In this document: positions 8,087-16,762 of the stretch, piece by piece | How positions within the stretch are numbered: the stretch's first letter is position 1 | Layout of the letters: every line of letters starts with the position of its first letter | NCBI GenBank assembly: GCA_038202885.1 | Contig: JBBREP010000006.1 | Span: forward strand, 16,356 to 80,355 | Source: JBBREP01 sp038202885 | Lineage (GTDB): Bacteria; Actinomycetota; Acidimicrobiia; IMCC26256; PALSA-610 | Reading direction: 5' to 3' | DNA: 64,000 nucleotides | Position numbers and translations under genes: made by a program | The notes under the pieces: generated by a model | What the model saw: the letters and a program-made list of their open reading frames with translations, nothing else | Told to the model about the DNA's origin: nothing | Databases searched by the model: none

Positions 8087-9241
8087 TCATTGGCGGTTCG
8101 CGCGCGCCATGTAGAACCACAGCGGGAACGGAGCTTTGGCAGCCTGCATCGCACGCCGCGCCGCGAGGAGGGCGCGGCCGGCTTCAGTCTCTTCGTAGAA
8201 CCAGGCCTCGGCGGCGCCGGCGTTGGGAGCCACGTCGACGAGCGCGACCGCGGCTTCTTCGTAGTAGCTGCGGATGTCGTGGGCCACGCTGATCGGATCA
8301 CCGGGCAGACCGGCCTCGGTCCACGGCGTGCCGTCGGTGATGCGCGTCAGCGACTCGATGGCGGCCGGAATGCCGTCGGCATCGGTGGCCCGGCCGACCG
8401 ACGTGGCGCCGCGGTGCGCGAGGCTGCGGTCATAGGCAGCACGCAAGCCGCGCGCCTCGTCGACCGCAGCGGGCACGGACGGGTCGTAGCGCGGCGGGAG
8501 ATCGCATGCGAGCGGCTCGACGTCGTCGGCCTCGATCACGTCGGGATAGGTCTCGAGCACCGGGCCGCTGGCACTGTCGAGGAGCGCGAACGCGCGGCGC
8601 AACACGTCGTGCTGGAACCCGACATCGTTCGGGCGGCCAAGTGGGCGGCCCAACGGGAACTCGCAATACAACGCGCGCGGCGGGTGCATTCGTTGCGCCA
8701 CCGCAAAGACCGATGCGAGCGCGACCGTCGCCATCCCATGAGCTTCGAGTACATGCGAGAGCACACACACGGTGCGCGTACAGAGCGGTCAGACAGGTGT
8801 GAGCAGCACCACGTCGACGGCGTCGTCGCGCAGCAGCGCCGCCGCGGCCGGCCCGGAATCGAGTCGAATCTTGGCGACCGAGTCCTCCTGGTTGCCGGCG
8901 AACGCGATGTGGCGCGGCGCGACCCGCCCGATTGTGCCGTTCGCGGCGAGCTCGTCGAGGCGGTCGACCGGGAACACCACGTTGTGGTCGGCCGCGAACC
9001 CGAGCCGGTCGAAGTTCGGACTCCAGTGTCCGAGCATCAGGTCGCGGGCCTCGTTCGGGATGACGCGAAAGCCCGTGTCGTCGGCGGTAAAACCGTGGTC
9101 GTCGGCGACGTGCAGCGCTGCGGTCGTCACGATCGCCACCGTCGCGTCCGCCAAAGAACGCGGTGTCACCCAGGCCGTCGTGTCGAACTCCGGGCACGGG
9201 AGGCCACCGGCATACGCACGGGCGTCTGAATCCGCAGTCAC
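8087..9241 (-). CDS. GrdB-like (glycine/sarcosine/betaine/D-proline reductase component B family) selenoprotein, UGA at 8789-8791 read as selenocysteine
   Basis: Two frames normally called as separate genes (9241-8789 and 8770-8087) lie in the same reading frame, separated by one TGA. Reading it as selenocysteine gives a 384-residue protein with Sec151 in the context LLTPV-U-PLC, a UxxC motif with Cys154. Upstream is the family signature HWSPNFDRLGFAADHNVVFP; downstream TVCVLSHVLEAHGMATVAL continues the family without a break. A hairpin follows the UGA (separate feature). GTG start at 9241. The internal GTG at 8770 has no ribosome site. Homologues reduce substrates or thiols with this active site; function in aerobic actinobacteria is unknown. 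Alternative: a cysteine-to-stop mutation or sequencing error. Confidence 0.75.
8761..8777 (-). promoter_or_regulatory. Candidate bacterial SECIS hairpin downstream of the in-frame UGA
   Basis: On the coding strand, GCGCAC pairs with GUGUGC (6 bp, one G-U) around the 5-base loop CGUGU. The loop begins 17 bases after the UGA codon and has G at its second position followed by U. Stem length, distance and loop composition fit what is known of bacterial SECIS elements. Folding was done by eye. Confidence 0.55.
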
Positions 9242-9347
9242 GATCGCATCGTCTCAGGCCGGGCGTTTCGCTGTCAATCAACGCCGGCGTGCATGCCGAG
9301 GGCTTCACGCCGAGGACTGCACGCCGAGGGTGGGCTCCGGTCGTGGC

Positions 9348-11009
9348 TCAGTCGGTATTCGCCAAGGCGTCGACGCGCGCCGCATAGTCGGCGTCGTGGT
9401 CGCGGCGCGCGCCGAGGACGCGCGTGTGCAGAAGGTGCGCGGCCGCCACGGGCTCTCCCCCATCGAGCAGGGCGCCGACCTGCGCGATCGCCACCACTCG
9501 GTCGAGTACGCCGCGGAAGTGCCGGGCTCCGAAGTCGTCGTCGTTGGTCGCTCGACGCATGTCGGCCAGCGCGTCATCAAGTTCGGTATGCATCCGATCG
9601 GCCGTGGGCGAATCGACTGACGTGCCGAGCGCGCCGACGCGAGCGGCCACGACATCGATGATCGGCATCCGGTGCAGATCGGCGAGCACCTGGGCGACGA
9701 GCACGTTGTGCGTGCCTTCCCACGATTCATACACGATCGAGTCCCGATAGAGCCGCGGCAACACGCTGAACTCCTCGATCGTGCCATTGCCGCCGAGCAC
9801 CTCGATGGCGTTGCGCACCGCGGCGGTGGCGTCGACGGAGAGCGCGTACTTCGTCGCGTTCACGAGAAATCGGTGGAACAGGATCGTTTCCTGGTCGGCG
9901 CTCGCGGCGTCGATGCGATCCTCGAGCTCGGTCAATGTGAACACGAGGTGCAGCGCACCGAGCCACGCGACGCGCAGGTCTGCGATCGTGGCGCGCGTCG
10001 ATGGGAAATCGCTGATCGGGCGACCGAACGCTCGCCGGCAACGGGCATACGCCGACGCTTCGAGGTACGCGCGCCGCATCATGCCGGTGGATCCGATTGC
10101 GGTCATCCAGCGGCTCGTGTTCAACACGACGCCGGCCGCAGTGCGAAAGCCGTCCTCGATGGGACCGATCGGCCACGCGCGCGCCTGTGCAAAGTCGATC
10201 TCCCCAGATGCCATGCCCCTGGTCCCGAGCTTCTCCTTGAGGCGGCGCAGCGTGAAACCGTTCGGTGCGCCATCGAGGTGGCGCGGGATCACGAAGCACC
10301 CGAGGCCGCGCGTGCCGGGCGGGCCGTCGGGGACGCGTGCGGTGACGAGGAACTGTTGCGCGTCGGCGACGGAGCAAAACCACTTCTCGCCGGTGATCTC
10401 GAAGGAGCCGTCGGAGCGGGGGGTCGCCACCGTCGCGTTGGCCCCGACGTCGCTGCCGCCCTGTACCTCGGTGAGGAATTGCGAACCCCGTGCGGCACGG
10501 CCGTAGTCGGTGTCGAGCAGCGGGGGCAGGAACTGATCACGGATCGCGGGCGCCGCCACTCGGCGAAGGGCGCGGGCAAGCCCGATCGTGCACACGGCCG
10601 GGCATGCGTGGCCGGCCTCGCCCTCGAGCGACAGGAGGTACAGCAGCGTCGCCTGCTCGTACGAGCGCCCAGGTGTGCCCGAGTGCGCGACGAGCCCGCT
10701 GTGCCATACCGCCGCGCCCGCGCGGTGGTAGTCGGGATCGAAGAGCACGGCTTCGACGCGTCGGCCGACGCTGTCGTAACGCGCCAACTCGGGCAGGTGG
10801 GCGCGGTGCTCGTAGCGCGCGCTTGCAGGACCGATCGTCTCGACGACGTCACGACCAAAGCGCGACGCGTCACGCTCGAGTGCGGCGAGTCGGTCGGCGG
10901 GCAGCGCGCGCTGCAAAATCGAGCGCAGCGACGTATCGGTAGCGAACGGATCGCTCGGGAACTCGGCGCGCCACGCCTCGAGGTTGCGCCGGGCGTCGTC
11001 GAAGCTCAC
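9348..11009 (-). CDS. Acyl-CoA dehydrogenase family protein, AidB-like
   Basis: FAD flavoprotein of 553 residues, much longer than ordinary acyl-CoA dehydrogenases (about 380) and near AidB length. Visible: YEHRAHLPEL, TEVQGGSDVGANAT, GEKWFCS, LKEKLGTRGMASGEIDF and near the C-terminus GGNGTIEEFSVLPRLYRDS followed by YESWEGTHNVL, which matches the AidB branch. E. coli AidB is an alkylation-response protein with weak dehydrogenase activity; actinobacterial relatives may be catabolic. The 106-bp gap to the selenoprotein gene holds short CACGCCGAGG repeats. Confidence 0.87.
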   Translation of the reverse strand: MSFDDARRNLEAWRAEFPSDPFATDTSLRSILQRALPADRLAALERDASRFGRDVVETIGPASARYEHRAHLPELARYDSVGRRVEAVLFDPDYHRAGAAVWHSGLVAHSGTPGRSYEQATLLYLLSLEGEAGHACPAVCTIGLARALRRVAAPAIRDQFLPPLLDTDYGRAARGSQFLTEVQGGSDVGANATVATPRSDGSFEITGEKWFCSVADAQQFLVTARVPDGPPGTRGLGCFVIPRHLDGAPNGFTLRRLKEKLGTRGMASGEIDFAQARAWPIGPIEDGFRTAAGVVLNTSRWMTAIGSTGMMRRAYLEASAYARCRRAFGRPISDFPSTRATIADLRVAWLGALHLVFTLTELEDRIDAASADQETILFHRFLVNATKYALSVDATAAVRNAIEVLGGNGTIEEFSVLPRLYRDSIVYESWEGTHNVLVAQVLADLHRMPIIDVVAARVGALGTSVDSPTADRMHTELDDALADMRRATNDDDFGARHFRGVLDRVVAIAQVGALLDGGEPVAAAHLLHTRVLGARRDHDADYAARVDALANTD

Positions 11010-11057
11010 GGGCCCAGTCTCGCAGATCGACGCCGCTGGGCATCCGCACCGTTGCGG

Positions 11058-12341
11058 CTACGCGGCTTCCAACCGTTGTGCAGCCTGCGTGCGCCTCGTC
11101 GTGCGCACCACGAGCATGCAGGCGGCAACCACGGTGACCGTGCCTGCCAATCCAAGCCCGGCCCGTGGATTCCAGCGCTGGCACACATATCCGATACTCG
11201 GACCGCCGATCACGGTCGTGCCGAGCGTCAAGATCGTGTAGATCGACATCACCCGTCCGCGCAGCTCGGGTGCGGACGACGTCTGGAGGTGCGAGCTCGC
11301 GCTCGATCCGAAGAACACGGCCAGCGCGCCCACCGGGATAAGGGCAAGCTCGAACGTGAAGCGTGTGGGCAGGCATGCCGCGACGATCAGCGCCGATCCG
11401 AGCAGTGCCGCGCCGACGATGACCGTCGTTCGGTTCGCGATCGAGCGATGCGCGGCAAAGAGCGCGCCGAGCACGGTGCCGACGCCGAGCAACGCCATCA
11501 GGAAGCCTGCCAGCCCGGCACCTTGATGGAACGTGTCGTGCGCAATCAGGGTCAACGTGGTGGGAAAGTTGTAGACCAACGTGCCGACCACCGCGACCAG
11601 CACAATCGTCGCTCGGATCTCGGTGATGCTCCAAGCGTACGCGAGGCCCTCGCGGACGCGCGGCCGAGCCGAACGCCGAGTCGGGCGGTCAAGTTGGTGG
11701 GCGCGCATCGCGAGTAGCGCTCCGAGGACGGCGAGGAACGACACCGCGTTGACGAAAAACACCCACGCAACGCCAACGACCGCGATGAGCAACCCGGCAA
11801 TCGCCGGCCCGGTGATACGGGCGGAGTTGCCGACGGCGCTGTTGAGCGCGACGGCGTTGGCCACCCGACTAGGCCCGACCATTTCCTCCACGAACGCATG
11901 GCGCGCCGGCTCATCGACGAACGTGACCACGCCGAGTCCCAACGCCAGTGCGTACACCATCCACAGCTGCACGATGTCGGTGAGCACGATCAGCCACAGC
12001 GCGACGGCGAGCAGCGCACTCGCCGTCGTGGTGATGAGCAGCAGCGTGCGGCGATCGAAGCGGTCGACGACCGTGCCGCCGTACAGGCCGAACATCGCAA
12101 CGGGCAAGAACCGAAAGGCGAACGTGGCGCCGACCGCCACGCCATTGTGCGTGATGCTCTCGACGAGCCAGGCCTCGGCCATCGTCTGCATCCAGCCGCC
12201 GATGTGAGAGACGAGGTCGCCCGCGAAATAGAGGCGGTAGTTGTACGTGTCGAGCGACGCGAACGTGCGGCGCAGAGCGACCGCAAGCCCGGCACGCCAC
12301 GACGAATCGTCCCTGGGCGCCGCGCTTGTCACTTGGCGCAC
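11058..12341 (-). CDS. MFS transporter, enterobactin-exporter (EntS/MFS_3) type
   Basis: Twelve-helix major facilitator protein of 427 residues in the inner membrane. It has the paired signature YGGTVVDRFDRRTLLL after helix 2 and DEPARHAFVEEMV with NAVALNSAVGNSARITGPAIAG, typical of the MFS_3 group. Likely a drug or metabolite exporter; the substrate is unknown. GTG start at 12341. It is 48 bp downstream of the AidB-like gene's start on the same strand, so possibly cotranscribed. Confidence 0.85.
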   Translation of the reverse strand: MRQVTSAAPRDDSSWRAGLAVALRRTFASLDTYNYRLYFAGDLVSHIGGWMQTMAEAWLVESITHNGVAVGATFAFRFLPVAMFGLYGGTVVDRFDRRTLLLITTTASALLAVALWLIVLTDIVQLWMVYALALGLGVVTFVDEPARHAFVEEMVGPSRVANAVALNSAVGNSARITGPAIAGLLIAVVGVAWVFFVNAVSFLAVLGALLAMRAHQLDRPTRRSARPRVREGLAYAWSITEIRATIVLVAVVGTLVYNFPTTLTLIAHDTFHQGAGLAGFLMALLGVGTVLGALFAAHRSIANRTTVIVGAALLGSALIVAACLPTRFTFELALIPVGALAVFFGSSASSHLQTSSAPELRGRVMSIYTILTLGTTVIGGPSIGYVCQRWNPRAGLGLAGTVTVVAACMLVVRTTRRTQAAQRLEAA

Positions 12342-12395
12342 CCTATGGGTTGGGCGCGCCGGCCGAACGAGAATTCCAACGGGGCGGTGCCGGCG

Positions 12396-12866
12396 TCAAC
12401 GCGCGTCTGGTCCCGTGCGAGGTGCAGGGTCGAGCGCAGGGTTCGGGCGCATCTCGATGTCGCGGCGCAACCGCGTCAGGCGTAGCGACGCGATGCGCCA
12501 ACCATCGGCGCCCTTCGTATAGGTCTCGTGATAGTGGCCGTAGCCATGCATGTGCTGGAGCGGACTGTCGTCGGGCCACCACAACTCGTCTTCCATGGCC
12601 CAGACCCCCTCGGCGGTCGTCGCCGAGGTGAGCGTGATCTCGGGCATGTGGCCGTGATGCACCGTTGTCACTGACTCCAGCGTCGGGCGCAGGAACGTCA
12701 GGAACGCTCCAATGCCCGTCGTGATCGTGCCGCCTTCGCCGGTCATGTCGATGACCACGTCGTCGGCGAAGGTCGCGCCGAAGCCCGCCCAGTCCTTCGT
12801 GTCCATCATCCGGAAGTAGCGCGCCTTCAACTGTTGGATGGCATGGATGTCGTCAGTGGGGCTCAT
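12396..12866 (-). CDS. SnoaL-like (NTF2-fold) protein
   Basis: 156-residue cone-shaped alpha+beta-barrel protein: IQQLKARYFRMMDTKDW, FADDVVIDMTG, VHHGHMPEITL, then WRIASLRLTRLR. Members act as small isomerases, dehydratases or hydrolases (ketosteroid isomerase, bile-acid dehydratase) or only bind ligands. The ATG at 12866 is preferred to an in-frame start 30 bp upstream because homologues begin near there. Immediately upstream of the MFS gene on the same strand. Confidence 0.75.
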   Translation of the reverse strand: MSPTDDIHAIQQLKARYFRMMDTKDWAGFGATFADDVVIDMTGEGGTITTGIGAFLTFLRPTLESVTTVHHGHMPEITLTSATTAEGVWAMEDELWWPDDSPLQHMHGYGHYHETYTKGADGWRIASLRLTRLRRDIEMRPNPALDPAPRTGPDAR

Positions 12867-13141
12867 GACGCGCAGTGTTGCAGGTCGGGCGTGCACTCCG
12901 AGGTTTCCCGCGCGTTGCGGTTGACCCGACGAGGCGGAGGGGATAGACCACGCCCACGGGCATACGGGCAGTCATTGGTGATGGGCTGGCTGGAACTCGG
13001 AAGCGGGGGCAACAACCGATGGCGTCGGTGAGCGGCCAAGGCGAGCAGCAGTTGCTGGCGCGTCCTCATGCCGCGCGCCGACGCGCCGGTGCCGGCTCAT
13101 CCTCATTCAGGTGTGTCACACAACTGTGAGGAGAAATGCTC

Positions 13142-15157
13142 ATGCACCGCAAACACCGAACGCTGCGACGCGTCCGCGTCGGATTCATCGCTGCGGCGCT
13201 GGCGATCCTGCCGGCCGCAGCCGTCATTCACGGGGCCACTCCAGCCGGAGCGCTGGCCTGCACGATCACCGGCACGCCGGGCGATGATGTACTCGTCGCG
13301 ACGTCGAGCAGCGATGTGCTGTGCGGGTTGGGCGGCAACGACTACCTGTTCGCGCACTCCGCATTGGCGATCTACGGCGGCGATGGCAACGACCTGATCA
13401 TCGTGGACGGGCCGGGCTTGACCGAAGTCATCGGTGGTAACGGCACCGATGAGTTGGAGTTCAATACGTCCTCCGACGTGAACGCCGACTTGTCGACCGG
13501 AACGGCGACGATCGGCAGCAACACGTTCACCATCGACTCGTTCGAGCTCCTCTTCGGAGGCGGCGGCAACGACACCTTCAAAGGCGACGCGGGGGACAAC
13601 ACGTTCTTCGGCAACTACGGGAACAACTCGTTCGATGGCAATGGTGGCAGCGACACCGCTACGTACGAGTACTACTCGAACAGCACGCCGCTGAATGCCG
13701 ACCTGTCGACGGGCTCGATTTCGATCGCAGGTGAAACCGACACGCTCGTGAACATCGACAACATCACCGGCACGCCCGGTGATGACATCATCAGGGGCGA
13801 CAGCAATCCGAACACGCTCGACGGCCGAGGTGGTGCCGACCAGCTCTACGGGGGCTCAGGCACGGCTGTCGACACGTTGATTGGCGGCGACGGCAAGGAT
13901 CTCCTCGATGGTGGGCTCGGCAACGACATCCTCATAGGTGGTTCCGGTACGGATGCGGTCACCTACCAAGCGCGCCCGCTCGCCACGATCACTGCGAGCC
14001 TCGCCGACGGTACCGGCGGACAAACCGGCGAGAGCGACAGCTACACCTCCATCGAGAACATCTATGGCGCGTACTACGGCAACAACACACTCACCGGCAA
14101 CTCTGGCGCCAATGTGCTACTCGGCGGGATCGGTGACGACACCTTGAACGGCCTGAATGGCAGCGACACGCTCGACGGGGCGACGCTCGGTACCGACGTG
14201 CTCGACGGCGGTACCGGAACGAACGACACGGTCACGTTCCGTTGGGTCACCACGTCGGTCACCGTCAACTTGAACGGTGCGTCGAACGGCACGGCCGCGA
14301 TCAACGGTGGCACCACACAAACCGTCAAGAACATCGAGAACGTCGATGGCACTGCCGGTGACGACACGATCAACGGCGATTCCAACGCGAACGTCCTCAC
14401 CGGCGGCGATGGTGTCGACACGATCAACGGAGGTACTGGCGACGACACGATCCAAGGTGGCAACGGGGTCGACCTCCTCTCGGGCGGGGGCGGCACCGAC
14501 ACCCTCGACGTCTCGGACCAGAGCGGGTCGGTCATCGATCTGTCGGCCACCCCTGCGTCGGCAATTTCGAATCTCGACACCATCGGAGACTTCACCTTCG
14601 CGAACGTTGAAGGCGGCAGTGGCGTCGACGACATCACAGGCAGCAACGGCCCGAATGTCATCGACGCCGGGGGCGGAAACGACATCGTCCACGGGCTCGC
14701 CGGCGACGACACCATCACCGGTGGTTCGGGCAGCGACACGATCTACGGTCAAGATGGCGATGACACCATCACGGGCGGTCCTGGCAGCGACACGTTGTAC
14801 GGCGGCGACGCGAGCACCGACACGGGGAACGACACGTACTTCAGTGGCGTTGCCAATGCGACGACGCTGAACCTCGCGCTCGGAACGTCGAGCATCGACG
14901 CGGCCGTGGTCGGGTTCGAGAACGCCACCACGGGCAATGGTGCTGACACGATCACCGGCACCGATGGGGCGAACGTCATCAACGGTAGCGGCGGCAACGA
15001 CACCATTGACGGCGCCAATGGTGACGACACGCTGCTGGGTGGCGCCGGCGACGACAACCTCACCGGGGGTCTGGGCAACGACACCGCCGATGGTGGCATC
15101 AACACCGCCGTCGGCGACACGTGCTCAGCGGAGATGGTCACCAACTGCGAACACTGA
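13142..15157 (+). CDS. Secreted RTX-type (hemolysin-type calcium-binding repeat) protein
   Basis: 671-residue exported protein. A basic start (HRKHRTLRRVRVG) and hydrophobic segment end in an AGA-LA cleavage-like site near residue 38. The rest is made of nonapeptide-like GGxGxDxhx repeats, e.g. GGDGNDLIIVDG, GGGGNDTFKGDAGDNTFFG and GGAGDDNLTGGLGNDTADGG, interspersed with TSVTVNLNGAS-type strands. Such repeats bind calcium and fold into a beta-roll outside the cell. No enzymatic domain is seen. ATG at 13142 is 8 bases after GAGGAG; an ATG at 13136 sits too close to that site. Monocistronic; an 11-bp palindrome TGTGTCACACA at 13112-13122 may be regulatory. Confidence 0.85.
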   Translation: MHRKHRTLRRVRVGFIAAALAILPAAAVIHGATPAGALACTITGTPGDDVLVATSSSDVLCGLGGNDYLFAHSALAIYGGDGNDLIIVDGPGLTEVIGGNGTDELEFNTSSDVNADLSTGTATIGSNTFTIDSFELLFGGGGNDTFKGDAGDNTFFGNYGNNSFDGNGGSDTATYEYYSNSTPLNADLSTGSISIAGETDTLVNIDNITGTPGDDIIRGDSNPNTLDGRGGADQLYGGSGTAVDTLIGGDGKDLLDGGLGNDILIGGSGTDAVTYQARPLATITASLADGTGGQTGESDSYTSIENIYGAYYGNNTLTGNSGANVLLGGIGDDTLNGLNGSDTLDGATLGTDVLDGGTGTNDTVTFRWVTTSVTVNLNGASNGTAAINGGTTQTVKNIENVDGTAGDDTINGDSNANVLTGGDGVDTINGGTGDDTIQGGNGVDLLSGGGGTDTLDVSDQSGSVIDLSATPASAISNLDTIGDFTFANVEGGSGVDDITGSNGPNVIDAGGGNDIVHGLAGDDTITGGSGSDTIYGQDGDDTITGGPGSDTLYGGDASTDTGNDTYFSGVANATTLNLALGTSSIDAAVVGFENATTGNGADTITGTDGANVINGSGGNDTIDGANGDDTLLGGAGDDNLTGGLGNDTADGGINTAVGDTCSAEMVTNCEH

Positions 15158-15192
15158 TCCACTGACCCACTGACCCACTGATCCACTGACCC
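15153..15192. repeat. Five tandem copies of an 8-bp unit (ACTGAYCC)
   Basis: ACTGATCC and ACTGACCC alternate in five exact 8-bp steps. The array begins at the stop codon of the RTX gene (15155-15157) and ends 8 bp before the terminator hairpin. Confidence 0.8.
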
Positions 15193-15200
15193 ACGCGTTT

Positions 15201-15237
15201 CGGGTGCGGCCTCAGACCCAGTCTGGGGCCGCACCCG
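15201..15237 (+). terminator. Strong terminator-like hairpin after the RTX gene
   Basis: CGGGTGCGGCC pairs perfectly with GGCCGCACCCG (11 bp); a T-G wobble and the inner CAGAC/GTCTG extend it to about 17 bp around the loop CCA. No U-tract follows, as is common in high-GC genomes. Confidence 0.7.
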
Positions 15238-15307
15238 CGTCGCGGGTTCGGTGACTGGCGATCCGGTGCCGCACCGACCGTGGCCCGGCCGCTCCCCTGT
15301 CGTCGAC

Positions 15308-15347
15308 GGCGAGCGGCTTGTAACGTGCGCGAACACGACCGCTCGCC
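15308..15347. promoter_or_regulatory. Inverted repeat in the P450 leader
   Basis: GGCGAGCGG and CCGCTCGCC form perfect 9-bp arms separated by 22 bp, ending 15 bp before the ATG of the P450 gene and just ahead of its ribosome site GAAGGA. It could be an operator or a leader stem-loop. Confidence 0.4.
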
Positions 15348-15362
15348 CACGAAGGATCGGCC

Positions 15363-16625
15363 ATGACCACCGAATCACACGCCGCGCCGACGGGTGCCGC
15401 GCCGACGAGCCTCGATGCCGCAGCGCCCGTGCACGACTGGGCGAGCGACTACGACATCTTCGACCCCGGCTACGTCAGCGATCCGTACGGCATCTGGGAC
15501 GAGCTGCGGGCCGAGTGCCCGATAGCGCACACCGAACGTTGGGGCGGTTCGTGGCTGCCAACGCGGTACGCCGACGTCACCGAGATCGCGCGCGACATCG
15601 AACGGTTTCCGTCCGGCAACGGCATCAGCGTCATTCCGCTCATGGACTCGGGCGAACGCGCGATGTCGGGCCCGATCCTGTCGTCAGGCATCCCTCCGAT
15701 CAGCGCGGATCCGCCCCTGCACACGTGGACCCGACGCCTGATCCTGCCCACCATGAGCCCGCAGCGCGTCGCCGAGTACGAGCCGTACACGCGAGCGCTG
15801 TGCCATGACCTTGTCAGCAGCATCTTGGCGCGCGGCACGGGCGACGCCGCGGCTGAGTACGCGCAACAGATTCCGGTGCGCGTCATCGGGCACATTCTCG
15901 GCGTGCCCGAATCGATGTCGGACTCGTTCACCGAGTGGGTACGCGATGTGCTCGAGTTCGCGCATGACCCGGACCGTCGCCGGCATGGCGTCTCGTCGAT
16001 CATCGGGTACCTCAGTGAGGCGATCGAGGAACGCGCCAACAATCCCGTCGACGACTTCATCAGCGAACTGCTCCACGCCGAACACGATGGCGCGCCCGTC
16101 GAACGCTCGGTGGTGTTGGGGATGTGCGCGCTGCTCCTCGTGGCGGGCATCGACACGACATGGTCGTCGATTGGTTCGGCGATGTGGCATCTCGCGATGC
16201 ACGCCGACGACCGGCGTCGCCTCGTCGCCGAACCCGAACTGATGGCGACCGCGGTCGAAGAGTTCCTTCGTGCCTACTCCCCTGTCACCATGGCGCGCCG
16301 GCTGTCGAACGACGTCGACTTCAACGGTTGTCCGATGAAGGCGGGCGACCGCATCTTGATGAACTTTCCCGGCGCCAACCGCGACCCCGAGGCGTTCCCC
16401 GACGCCGACAAGGTCGTGCTCGACCGGCTCGACAACCGTCACGTGGCGTTCGGCGTCGGGATCCACCGTTGCGCGGGTTCGAACCTCGCCCGCATGGAGC
16501 TGCGCGTCGCGATCGAGGAATGGCTGGCGCGGATCCCCGAGTTCGAGGTCACCGACCCCGCGCTCGTCACCTGGGCCGGCGGCCAAGTCCGAGGCCCCCG
16601 CTCCATCCCCGTGCGCTTCGCCTGA
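15363..16625 (+). CDS. Cytochrome P450
   Basis: Haem-thiolate monooxygenase of 420 residues, soluble bacterial class. The I-helix oxygen-activation motif is AGIDTT, the K-helix ExxR is EEFLR, and the haem loop FGVGIHRCAG has the ligand Cys370. Redox partners (ferredoxin, reductase) are not encoded nearby. The ATG at 15363 follows GAAGGA. Followed by a flavin monooxygenase gene on the same strand, 137 bp further on. Substrate unknown; many actinobacterial P450s of this type oxidise steroids or terpenoids. Confidence 0.9.
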   Translation: MTTESHAAPTGAAPTSLDAAAPVHDWASDYDIFDPGYVSDPYGIWDELRAECPIAHTERWGGSWLPTRYADVTEIARDIERFPSGNGISVIPLMDSGERAMSGPILSSGIPPISADPPLHTWTRRLILPTMSPQRVAEYEPYTRALCHDLVSSILARGTGDAAAEYAQQIPVRVIGHILGVPESMSDSFTEWVRDVLEFAHDPDRRRHGVSSIIGYLSEAIEERANNPVDDFISELLHAEHDGAPVERSVVLGMCALLLVAGIDTTWSSIGSAMWHLAMHADDRRRLVAEPELMATAVEEFLRAYSPVTMARRLSNDVDFNGCPMKAGDRILMNFPGANRDPEAFPDADKVVLDRLDNRHVAFGVGIHRCAGSNLARMELRVAIEEWLARIPEFEVTDPALVTWAGGQVRGPRSIPVRFA

Positions 16626-16660
16626 GCCAGCCCGCTGCGCCAGCTTTTGCGTTCGCCACC

Positions 16661-16699
16661 GCACTTCGACACGGCACTTCGACAGGGCACTTCGACACG
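16661..16699. repeat. Three tandem copies of a 13-bp unit
   Basis: GCACTTCGACACG, GCACTTCGACAGG and GCACTTCGACACG follow directly on each other between the P450 and monooxygenase genes, then run into the palindrome CGGTACCG. Confidence 0.8.
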
Positions 16700-16721
16700 G
16701 TACCGTGCGCCGTGGTTGGAT

Positions 16722-16738
16722 TTGCACAGCATGTGCAA
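16722..16738. promoter_or_regulatory. Palindromic operator candidate upstream of the flavin monooxygenase
   Basis: TTGCACA-GCA-TGTGCAA: perfect 7-bp arms, 24 bp before the GTG start. The size and symmetry suit a dimeric TetR or MarR-type repressor; no such regulator gene is in the window. Confidence 0.5.
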
Positions 16739-16762
16739 TGTCTCCGGCGGTGAAGGAGCACG

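Noticed and set aside
8087..8770. A separate 227-residue protein starting at GTG 8770
   Set aside because: It is in frame with the upstream GrdB-like segment, lacks a ribosome site, and starts in the middle of a conserved family domain; reading through UGA explains both halves.
7091..9229. 712-codon plus-strand open frame
   Set aside because: Antisense to the alcohol dehydrogenase and selenoprotein genes; Arg/His/Asp-rich composition and no motif, the usual shadow of high third-position GC.
9672..11717. 681-codon plus-strand open frame
   Set aside because: Antisense shadow of the AidB-like and MFS genes.
13300..15100. CRISPR-like repetitiveness
   Set aside because: The periodicity is the coding of GGxGxD calcium-binding repeats without conserved DNA repeats and unique spacers.
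15153..16699. Short tandem arrays as a CRISPR array
   Set aside because: Units of 8 and 13 bp are directly adjacent with no spacers.
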